Made by a program: the position numbers and the translations under genes
Shown here: positions 1 to 11,500 of the stretch, piece by piece
Layout: each line of letters begins with the position of its first letter
Numbering within the stretch: the stretch's first letter is position 1
From: Phoebastria nigripes
Taxonomy: Eukaryota > Chordata > Aves > Procellariiformes > Diomedeidae
Reading direction: 5' to 3'
DNA: 64,000 nt
Assembly (NCBI GenBank): GCA_035582835.1
Contig: JAYKAV010001234.1
Location: 764,657 to 828,656 of the forward strand
Notes under the pieces: model-generated
What the model was told of the DNA's origin: nothing
The model's input: the letters and a program-made list of their open reading frames with translations, nothing else
Databases searched by the model: none

Positions 1-3000
1 CGTGGAAAATGAAATATATGAAAAACATGTTTGTGAAAATTAGACTCTGGTAATACAACTTGATACTTTTCTTTGACAGAATTAAGTTATTTTGTATACA
101 AAGAAACTGCAGTGGCTGTAATCNATAAAGAAATTATTAAAGCACTGATGTAACGCTACACAGGAAATTATTTCTTAAAATGAAGGTGATGAGATGAAGG
201 TAAGTAATCTTAGTAAGGAACTGATTAAGGGGAACAGCAGCAAATACTGCTGAGCATGGAAGTACCAGACTACAGAGAGAGGTTATTAAGGTTTTCCTCA
301 AAGACTGACATCCAAGAGAGTTCCTTACAGTTTTAATCCCTATTCAATCATTACTACAGGCATATTCAGGAGAGGGAAAAAATATTATATATTTAGACAG
401 AAATGGCAACTATTCTTTCTGCAACCNTCTTAAAGGCATTTCATTATGGTTGTTTAAATTGTTCACTCCTATTTTGATAACCTTTGATGAAACAATGATA
501 ACTACTGTAAAAAGAATTTCTTTAATTCTCAAACTGATTTCCAGATATTATGACCTCATATGTACATTTAATACATATCTCCAAATGCATTTTACAAACT
601 TTAAGCTAACTGTTGCAACAGTACCAGGAATTATTATTCCTTTTATGTCACGAAAAATGTGACAAGAGGGTAAGTCACTCAAAGTCCAAAAATAATCTTC
701 TAAGGATGTGAGCACTGAAATCTAGGACTTTTTGAGTTTTAAGACTATGCTTACTTCATTGGATCACACTATTCCCTCTACAGTGTTACACGTTAGTAGT
801 TAGTAGGTACTAACGTTGCATCTGCCACTGGCTTTTCGACTACAATTTTGAGGTAAGAAAAAGACCATGACTTTAAAACAGTGTTTCATTTTATTTGTAC
901 GACAGTGTGAAACATTTATTTCTAACATTTTTTCCCATTTTTCTTTTTAAACACTCATTTGTAACTTTTGGCTATCTGTGGATCTTTCTGTGCAGAATTT
1001 ATGGCAACTATTTGGAAAATCTCTTTTAATGCCATGATTTTAATAACATTTTATGTGAAAAAGAATAACCTTTGACTAAAAAGAAACATAGACCCACAAA
1101 CTCATCTTGTTTATGGTTTTCACTTGTCCAAAATCTCGAAGTATTGGTGGCTCCCCCTTCCCTACTCTGTTTCTGAGCCTAAACATAGAGTATCTATCCC
1201 ACATTTATAGGGAAGGAAGTATCTTCCCTCAGTACAAAAGGGCAAGTGATTGTGCTCAGAAACTTGGATGCTTTCTGTTAAGCTCCTGGCAGATATTATA
1301 TTCACCTGAAAGAATCAATCCTGAAGATCATTTAAGATGACCTCTGATTTTTAAGTTAAATTGCTTTGAAGAAATCTTCATCTGCCTTTTTGGTAAATAA
1401 GGTATGCACATACTGCTGCAATTAATTTTTTGCACTGGAGCAGAAGCAGAGCATTCACATTTCAAATAGAAGCTCTGTAAGGCAGATTCCTTCATCTGTT
1501 TTTCATGCAAAAGACTCTAGAATGAAACATTTTTTTGTTATTAAAAAATTGAATTCTGGTTTCCCATTCTAAGCACTAGTAGAAGTTGCAAAACTGCCCC
1601 ATTCATTTAAAAAAACTTAAACAAATATTTCAAAATCAAGTTTCTATTTTACTTGCAGCATGATTTAAAATGAGATGATGAATTGCAGACTTCAGTTTTA
1701 TAANGTTTGTTTCCTGCTCTACAAATTTTTCCTTGTTATTTACAGACCACTGGACACTTCCAATAGCATTTCAGACTTCAATATTCTAATAAATCGTATT
1801 AGAGTGAAACATTCTTAAAAAATACAAATTTTTGTAACATTCTGTACAAAACCTAGCAAGATATGCAGGAAAAAAGACAGTATATGAGATTTCAGCTGTG
1901 CAAAAATACACAGAAAGATGCTTAAAACTGAAAGTCTAAAACCACTAAGATGTTTATCCGAAGGTAGTAAATTCTGCTCTTTTGAGCAATTGGGAAATAC
2001 AAAAACCTATATAGCACGAATACCAGTCACTGTATGCATACAAAAACAAGCTAACTGTGGGAAACTGGAAGAGGTAATAAAGCACCACAAAAAGGATGCA
2101 TCCAGGATCATGTTTTTGTATTGGGGAGAAGGAATGTGTAAGCAACAGAAAATTAAATTGCTACAGTAAGTGGAAATCAGTATTGCATTATGAGAATGAC
2201 TAGCAACAATGCAAAAGATTAGCAGCAATAGTTGTAAAATAAATTATATTCCTACATTTTTAATGGACCAAACTACAGAGCAAAACTTCTTAATATTTAG
2301 ACTAAGTATACAAAAATAAGCAAAAGAAGTTCACTGTGGTAGTTCTGAAAACAGTCTAAATGACTTCTTTCACAAAAAACCCTGTAACTATTAATCCAAG
2401 GAGTGTATCTGTCCCTTGATTTCCACCAACTCCTAACAGAATACAAGGGATAACTACCAGAACCGCTGCCAGTATTTAAGGGAAAATGATACCAGTTCAA
2501 CGAACTGAAAAAACCCTAACTGGTGGTGACAGAAAGTGTGAATTTCATGTTTGCATCTCTCCTTCCCAAATAATTCATTAATGATCAAGGTCAAGATAAA
2601 AGTAGCTTTACACTAAATAAGCATACATGCTACATATTAGATGTATAAGATTACCTGTTTCCTGAAAGCTACTTGGTCATAGAATGTCTCCTATTAGATT
2701 GTACTATCTTGAATAATACAGACCTGCTCAAATTCCATGTATTTAAGCTTCTCAGTTAACATTAATGCATGTTAATAACAACACTTTTCATTTATTTTAT
2801 TTGCAAATCTCAAGTATGATAGAATAAGCAATGAACATTATTACATTATTTGAGAAAGGGCAGTACTATGTGAATATGTATATGAAAATCATTAGTTTTT
2901 TTAACAGATTAAGACATGTGGTAATGAGTTTCATGATAAAACTCAGAGAGGGGAGATAAAAAAAAGTAACAGAACTCTCCCAGAAACTCTATTGGAAAAG

Positions 3001-4616
3001 AGTGATGTTGCCGAAAGACCTTTTGAACTCCCAGACATTTATAATTAAATACTGCATAATGTACAGATTAAATTAAATATCTTTTCAATCATATGCCTTT
3101 TTACGCAGTTCCTTTAGTGACACCCTCTTCTGTTTAAGCATGTATCTCTGATATCACGTACCTTTTTCTCTAGGGAGGTCACTACCTGTTTTATGTAGTA
3201 AGAAACACAGAAAGTTTTTTTCCTAAACAAGCACCCTGAGCAGATGAATTTAATCATTGACATATTTGTATTTACTGATTTCACTGATGCTTCTCCATAA
3301 TTTTCATGCATTAGATTTACCTTTATAGTTTTAATAAATACTTCGTATTTAATGATTTTACGTTTATTTAAAAAAAAAAAAAAAGATGTCTATAGCCACC
3401 TCACTGAACAACCTATTCTCTTCATTGCTGCACTGATGTCTATTCTCCTCATCTTTTTTCCCTACAACATTTTTGCAGCTTCCTGTTGCTAATTTCATCA
3501 ATACACTCTTTGAGCAAAAACGTCTAGGCATAATGTTCAAAAACGGTCTCTTGGTTCCCATTATACTCTACTGGGAATGATAATGGAAAATATCTGTAAC
3601 TCTGCACTGCAGAACAATGACTTGATGCAATCTATTAGTCTATGTCCCTCACAGCTTTCTTTCAACAAGAGAGAAATGGAATGTAGCATAGGGGCTAGCT
3701 AAATCTTCATGAACATATGCAAGTATGTCCCTCAGAGTGAGTCCTGAAGTAGGTGACTAAGGAACGGAGTCATAACAAAGATATGTTAGTGAAAAACATT
3801 TGACTTTCTTCCTTAGTTGCCAACTTACAGAATTCCTCCCCCCATATGTTAATTAGCACTAATCCTACTCCTAGTTGAAAAGCGGTCACTATATGCCTGA
3901 GGAGGGTGATACTTCCTTTGAAAAGGTCGTATGCATGTCAGGCACGTGTCTGATACACTGTATCTCAGAACAAAACCTATTGTGGTGAAGGGCTGGTTTT
4001 TGTCTAATGGCAATTTATTACCATTTCTGCTTCTATCTGAACTGCAGTCGTCTTTGGCTCTAAAAAAAAAAAAAACCTCTCCACAAATTCACCGTGGAAC
4101 TGACCAAAGGAGAGTCTAAACCTCTGAGAAATGTCATCAACAGCCAAAAACATAGATTATGTATTATAATTATATAAAAAGTCTAAATATTACAGCCTCA
4201 GTGCCAATGTCACTGTTGACAGTGAAATTCTCTAGTTATTGCACCAACCATTAAAATACTTCTTCAATTGACAAATGGGTTTTTAGTAGCTATGAACACA
4301 TACTCCCAGGCCTAATATTCACTGTATTGATACAAAATAAATTGACCTAAACCTTTTAAAAGTGCAGATAGCCTTAGAAAAGACCTACTAATAAGCAAGC
4401 AGCTCATTTTATAGAAATAGTAGAACTATGCAATAAACTCACTGTAAAAAGTTATATTTGATTTCCAAATAATGAAATGTTCTACCTGTGTACAAATACT
4501 ATTGGAAGGAAAAAGTTGTTGTGTGTTTGGTTTTGGTTTGGTTTTTTTTTTTTTTTTAATAAAAGCTATTTAAAAATAATGAGAAGAAACAGTACCCAGC
4601 TGGTACCTGTACTTAC
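1..4616 (-). other. DOCK3: DOCK3 intron downstream of the 149-nt exon (partial)
   Basis: This is the 5' part of an intron that begins with GTAAGT at 4616-4611 and continues beyond position 1. The next expected coding segment (beginning HLGLDLVPRK in the family) was searched for and is not here. The sequence is AT-rich unique DNA with short homopolymers: an A run near 3369-3383, an A run near 4061-4074 and a T run at 4542-4557. I see no recognisable mobile element or RNA gene. Short open frames here show no family signature. Confidence 0.8.
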
Positions 4617-4765
4617 TCATTGCCCCAGTCCAGCCTCACTGTGAGGTGTCTCTTGACCTCTNGCACCTGATCCTGTGTCAAGTGACCTGACAGCAGCTGT
4701 CTGCGCAGGTCAATGAGTTCATTCATCACATGGCGCAGTTTGTAGAAAAGATCTACCTTATGTTT
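4617..4765 (-). CDS. DOCK3: DOCK3 coding exon, 149 nt, N-terminal helical region
   Basis: After an acceptor ending CCTTTACAG the exon runs in phase 0. It begins [20 protein letters not shown] and ends VRLDWGN plus two bases of the next codon before GTAAGT. It encodes about 49 residues, a charged helical segment of the DOCK-B N-terminal region. One assembly N at 4662 makes the codon CNA; Arg (CGA) is what I expect from mammalian DOCK3 (DQVREVK). The exon has no stop-gain or frameshift. It lies 34 kb from the preceding exon. A long purine tract on the plus strand (pyrimidine in the gene's sense) begins about 20 bases upstream of the acceptor. Confidence 0.95.
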
Positions 4766-5506
4766 CTGTAAAGGCATATTTTTGGGAGGGGAAGAGCGTG
4801 AGAAAGAAAGAAAGAGAAGGTGGGGGGAGAGAAGGAGGGGCGAGAAAGAGGGGAGAAGAGAGGGATTAATAAGTTTGGAAAGAGAAAGAGTGTGAGAAAG
4901 AAGAAAGAGAAAGAAAGAGAGAAAGAGAGAGATATTAATAAGTTACCAAATTTTCATTTAATTACCCTAGAGGAACATCAATCCAGTTTGTACAAGCTTT
5001 AAAATATTTATATCAAAAAGTAGTGTTAACTGATGCTATTTAAATTGAATAACATTTTATTTCTAAAGTTTAGGCTCAATCTGCAAAGGGGTCCATTTTC
5101 TGATGGAACCTAATGCTATAGGTAAGAGGATTCATTATGTGCAGCAGGGATCACTTATTCCAATCATATAATAAATTCAAAGTTTTAGATTTAATGTAAC
5201 AGAGAGGTGAAAAAGTTAGTTTTCTGTCAGCAGCTAACTTAATGGTTCTGAAGAGTTAGCAACAATGATTCACCACAACAGAAAACCACTTTTAATATTT
5301 TTGATATCCAATTACTAAAATTTACCCAGGTATATATATTAGGTGGGGGGTACATGAATATTCATTATCTGCACTCTGAAAGGGACTAAAGCAATTAATG
5401 ATAAAATCCACCTGCAAAATTAATTTAAAAGAGGAAAATTACCATAGACAGTAAAAAACCCACCCACTACCACCACCAGCAAAAAAAAAAAAAAAAAAAA
5501 AAAANA

Positions 5507-5544
<38 letters not shown>

Positions 5545-8500
5545 GAAAGAAATAATCTAAACAACTAACACTGCAATCCTTTCCAAAAGAACTAGTGTTC
5601 TTCAAACATGGAAAAAAAAAAATCCAACCCCAAACCAAACCCCCAAAACACAGACAGAAATGGAAATACTTTTTTCCCCTGCAGGAAATAACTATATGGG
5701 AAGTCCACAAAAAGGAAAGTCTGGTGCTAACAACCAAGGCTGCCTATAAGCACCCATAAGACAAGGAAGCGTGTCAAAACTACTCCAATATCTGCTAGAT
5801 GAGAATTGTGTGTCAAGGCAGCTCTTGTCTACACAGCCATGTCTCATACTGCATAAAATGGCCAATGTGCAATGAATGAGGATCTCAAGAAGAAGGGGGG
5901 GGGGGGGGGGATAGTCTCCTGTTGCAGTTGAATGCTGTTTTTTTAAACAACTAAGCTCCATTCCTACCTGTATGCAAAACTGGAAACGTTTGACTTTCAC
6001 TTGGGGAAAACACTGACTAGATTGACTGAAACTGAGACTTTGCAAGCTAGCATTGTCTTGATCGCACTTCTGCTTGTAAATGAGTGTTTTAGAAAAGCTC
6101 TCTAAATAAAGATACCTGCATTTATCAAGACTAGATCTGATAGAGGAACATCCACAAAGAAAAACATAAGTGTTTTCTATTGCAACATATTATCAGAAAA
6201 AATGTTTTTCACTTGTTTTACCAAAAATAAGTAAGATGAGATGAAAAAAGAATTTCCATCTACTTGAGTTTGTTTTCCTACAAGACCACTAGATTTGCAT
6301 GACTTAGGAAAACAGATTTCAATGCACTCCATTTTGATTAGCAATTTGGTAATTTCTCTGAACCTGATTACACATCTGTTTTGCTGAAGCAGGTTAAGCA
6401 CAGATGGAATCATCTGCTGTTCTTATCAAACAATTTTGAGATGAAAAGATGCACCATCTTTCAACTATGCATCAACATTGGTTCTTGTCCTGCCTGAAAA
6501 AATGAAATACAGACACCAGATCCAACAGAAAGACATATATTTCCAGGGCTGAAAATACTTACTCTAGGAAGATAATCATGCATAGCTGATAAGTATAAAA
6601 TGACTAGATTCGTGTTTAGGTTTTTTCACTAAATGTTGTCCAAAGTAAGTCCTATATAAGCTGAAGACGACAGTAGGTATAGGAAATATCCATTTTTATA
6701 TGCTGTTTACGTGAAGAAGAAAAGGTTGTAACTTCTTCTAACACAAGATGAAGACAATGGAGTTTGGGACTATCAAATAAGCAAATCAGGCATATCTATC
6801 GATAAAACAGTTGGCAATGAAATGGTCATGAGAATCAGCTCCAAAATCATCATATGTGGACTTCCAAAATAAATCTTCTGAAAGAGCCACTCCTTCACTC
6901 TTGTAATGATGGTTCAAGGTTGTCAATGAATTCAAGTCCAGAACACTATGCTGGTTAAATTACTGTATGTTCTGGAGTTATTTTTACACAGTTATTTTTT
7001 ACATAATTATCAGAAGTACTTTAAATACAAATAAATGAGAAATGAGATTGTAGAATACAATTTTGTAAAAGCTAGTCACATTAGGTCCTACGCAATGATC
7101 CGAAAAAAAGTAAAACCCTCAAAATCAAACCTCTCTCAAACCTCAAACACCTCTCATGTTCCATGATCATGACAATATGCCCTTTTCAGCTTTAGTTCTC
7201 AGACTTATTCTTCAAAAAATATTTCATCTGCTTCAAACAGAATGAGCAAGTATTGATAGACAGAGAGCTATGGTGTCCTTTTCTGAAAATACAAGGTCCC
7301 CTATGAGGAAGGAAGAAGAAGTATCAGAAAGCGGAAAGCTAGAGGAGCTGTAGCTGTGATGTCAGGCAAACAGTTATGAAGTGAACCATAGATGCAAGAT
7401 CCATGAAACTGAAGGAAAATACTTGTGAGAGAGAAAGGAGAGCTAGAACAGAGCTGAAGGTAGCTTAATTCCAGGCTTGCACGCAGTAAAGAGTTTGAAG
7501 CAGTCAAAAAACAGTTTATCATGCCCCTCCTCACACTACAAGAGTCTAGTGACTAATAAGCTGCATTTGGGATAGAGGGAGGGAGATGCACATATTTTAA
7601 TGACTTTGCCTTCTCTCTTTCAAGAAAAAAGACGTTCAAAATTCAATACTAAGCTAAGNTGATCAGGATTCCTACCCCCATGCAAAGAAAACTGCTTAAA
7701 GTGAAACAGATGATCCTGGACACCATATTTCCAGAAAAACTAATTTTAAGCATTACAGCCATTCAAGCAATTTTAGTCAGAGTAGCACCATAAACAAACC
7801 TGAAACTTTATCATCTTGTTAGTAGCTAAATAAAAAAATGCAAGTTAATCCGATATGTAAGTGTTCATTCTGTTTTACAGTAAACTTTCATAGGACCTAT
7901 AACCTCTCATTTTTCATCTAGCTTTGTCACAAGCTGCCAAGCAATGAGCACTTTATCAGTCCATCCAAAATGATCTGCTGTGCACATTTGTGAACATATT
8001 TGGCAAATGTTTTGCATCCAGAATATAAAAGTATTTATGCAAAAATTTCTATGGTAATAATTAAGGTGTGTCAGGGACAAAGAATCTGGATAGCCTTAAT
8101 GAACTGAGGACTCTCTGCTTACCAGCAGCACAAGTCTGTCCTCTAGCACATCTTGTTGCCTTATTTTACTATCCCCAGATACAAAAACATTTGCTGTATT
8201 TCTTTGATCTGTTACTATTAACAAGTCATGCTTATCAATGCTTGGATAATCTTCATATGTACTGCTACACATCAGAAAGTGGAATTCTGGCAATAATTTT
8301 TTTTTTTTCTTTTAATGACTCCATATTAACTCTATGGAGATCAAAAGTCAAAAGATGGTTTTGGTGTTGTGGTGGGTTGACCTTTACCAGCTGCCAGGCC
8401 CCTACCCAGCTGCTCTCTCACTCTCCCTCTTCAACAGGCCAGCGTGGAGGGGAATAAAATGAAAATATTTGTGGGTTGCAATAAAGACAGGGAGATCACT

Positions 8501-11500
8501 TACCAATTACCATCCCAGCAAAACAGACTTCACTTGGGGGAAATTAATTTTATTTATTGCCAATTAAAATAGAGTTGGGTGGCGAGAAACAAAGACAAAA
8601 AACTCTAAACCCCCTTGTCGTCGTCCCCCAGGTCCTCCCAGGCTCAACTTCACTCCTTCATTCCCAACTCCTCCCCCCTCCCCCCCCCAGCAGGGGAAAG
8701 GGGGGGGGAACACACAAGAGAGCGCGCAAGAGCAAGAGAGTGTGTGTCCATAGCAGCTCCTCTCTGCTGCTCCTTCCTCCTCACACTTCTCCCCTGCTCC
8801 AGCATGGGTCCTGCCCATGGGCTTGCAATCCTTCAGGATAAACCTGTTCTGGTGAGGTCCTCCCCACGGACTGCGGTGTGGATACCTGCTCCGCCGCCTG
8901 TTCACCTCCTCCTGCTCTGGCCCAGGTATTCGTGAGGCTGTTTCTCGCCCTTTTTTTCCTCATCCTCACTGCCTGTATGGCCACTTGCCCTTTCTTAAAC
9001 GTGCTCTCCCAGAGGCACCACCAGCTTTGCTAACGGGCTCAGCTGTGCCCTGTAGCAGGTCTCTTGTGGAACCAGCCGGAACTGGCCTCCTCCCACAGAG
9101 ACATCCCCACTGCCAACACCCGGGCACAGCACCCGACACAGGTGTTTGGGGTTTTTTAAACAGGTAATCACATAAAATAAACCTGCACTCACATGAACAC
9201 AAAGCTGTTTCATGCTTCAGTGCAATAACGCAAACTCCCTGTTTCATGCTGTGCTGGTTTTGGCTGGGATAGAGTTAATTTTCTATGGTGGCTTTGAATA
9301 CTAAGGCTGCCCTTGTCATTCTTCTCTAAATAAATACCACATAATATGAAAAGATATAAAAGACTGGTATATTATGGAAGACGACCTATTTATAGCAATT
9401 TTGTTACCATGACTTCATTTAACACTACTGTAAAGAAGTCAAAATTTTGCCTCTCTCAAGAGCAGTCCCTTAAGACATTTCCTATAGAATTGCCTTAGGC
9501 TATAATGGGGGAGAGGGGCACAAAAAAATTATTTTCCTTATAAAAGTGAGTAGCTTTTCCCAGGTTCCTTGTTATGGATTTTGGTATCTAAATTAGATAT
9601 TAAAGCCTGGAAGCATCATCAGCACATGAAAAGAAATAGCAAAGCTGGAAGCAACACAAACCTCATTCCTTTCTTTTCAGTTTTGTCTGGATTTTTTAAT
9701 TAAGCAAATTTTTTTATAGTAAAGCTCTGTTGGAATTTATAGATTTGTGCAATATTTATAGTTTAATCTTACCCAAAATCTCTAATATTATTACCATGCA
9801 AACCTTAAACACTACCTATCAAATTAGATAGTATTCATCAAGTNCCTGTTGATGAATAAAGGTCATTCTTTACAGGTCAATACAAGGATGTCTCAGGAAT
9901 AGGGAAAGGAACTGAAGTAAAACTTGTGTGGGAGATGTGGGTGGTATGCAGGTATCAAGACTGTCACCCACAGAAAAGCAAAGGAATTTGAGAACACAAT
10001 TAATACTTGCACGTATTCTTGTGTTCTACACGTGTGCCTAGACATCTAGTCCCATTTTATTACATAACTAAAATGGACTTTAATAAGTTAAAAAATACAG
10101 AAAACAAATAGGGAAAAGTAACATCAAGCAAGAATAAAGCTAACTAAATTACAGCTTCTCCCAATTAAAACTACGAAGTACATTTACAAAGGGTTATGGT
10201 ACCATCCTGGAGTTTTCACAAGAGTCTAGGGTTGAGCTCACGCTTCTTCGACAGCACACCATTAAACATTCAACAAACAATATTAGTCTTTCAAACAAGT
10301 AACAGACTGAGAAAGGAGGGCACCTCAGTTTTGGTTTATTTCCATTCTTCTATCCTGAAGTTCTCTATGTATTAGTAAGAATGCATTAACGTGAATAGCA
10401 TTTATTGTCTTCCCTGAATATTCATAGCTTTTAGCTTCAAACAGAAATTATTTACTGTAATATAAATCTGTTTTAAATGGATTCTCTACTGTATTCACAG
10501 AGGGCATTTCAATTTACAGTGTGTATTAAAGCAGAGTAAATTAGAGTGACAGAAGAAGACTATCTCACATTGTTACTAGTAAATTCTTCAGACTCTTGTC
10601 AATGAAAATCTCTAAAATAGCTTAAAATACTGACACATGACAAAGGGAAAACTTAAGCAGTAAAAAGAATGATGGAACATCAATAAAGGAAGCAAAAGCA
10701 GAGCAAAACAACAAAATAAAGCCTTTACAAGGTAAGCAGAGATGTTGCTACAAGCTTTTCCTTTATATTAGATTAAATAACATATCTGAATCACTGTATA
10801 CCATACTTAAGTAGTACAGTAACTTTTTCCTGGATATACTGTGTCCATATGCTTCTTCCAAATAGTGAAATCCTTGAGCTGAGAGCTAAAAGGTATGTTG
10901 AATTTACATCAGTCACTTCATGAAAAGGTTCCTTGCCACTGTTGGCAACAATCCAAGTAGAAANTACAAGAATTCTGGCTTTCCCTGAGTCGCAAAAAAA
11001 AAAATTCTCAGAAGAATGAAACCTGTGATATGAAGTCTTAAATTATACAGAAACTGATTTTATATGGGCATCCTCATACTAACAGTATATATGCAAACTC
11101 TTTTCACCACTCATTATTCCCACTATTTTTCTGAAANGTACTAGAAAATTAATTTGTGCAGAACTTGTGCTAACCTCCTCCTCTACTTAAAAGCATTTAA
11201 CATGCTTTACCAGAAANTTTGTACAGCAAAGCAACAATTTGATTGCCCCCAAAATGATTTCAGAACTTCCTCGGATTGCACATTTGTACAAAAAAAAATT
11301 TTTTTAAATGCGATTACATTAAAATCCTTTATGATAAACAGAAAACAACAATTATTTGATCTGCTCCAAAACCAAAATGGTGTATTTAAATCAAAGCTAT
11401 CTACCAACAAGTCCAAAAATCTGGTGATACGTTGTATCTGTTGCAAACCAAATGAATACCCTACAGCTTTTCATAGCTATAAACATCATGCCGAGAGGAA

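Noticed and set aside
1..4616. Possible next DOCK3 exon (beginning HLGLDLVPRK in the family)
   Set aside because: No minus-strand match with splice sites in this interval.
5420..5737. 105-codon minus-strand frame with a run of Phe
   Set aside because: It crosses a poly-A/(AAAAG)n tract and its length depends on the homopolymer.
8068..9247. Several open frames of 60-129 codons on both strands
   Set aside because: They overlap or lie inside the GC-rich solo LTR, whose composition removes stops. Pro-, Ser- and Arg-rich translations reflect base composition.
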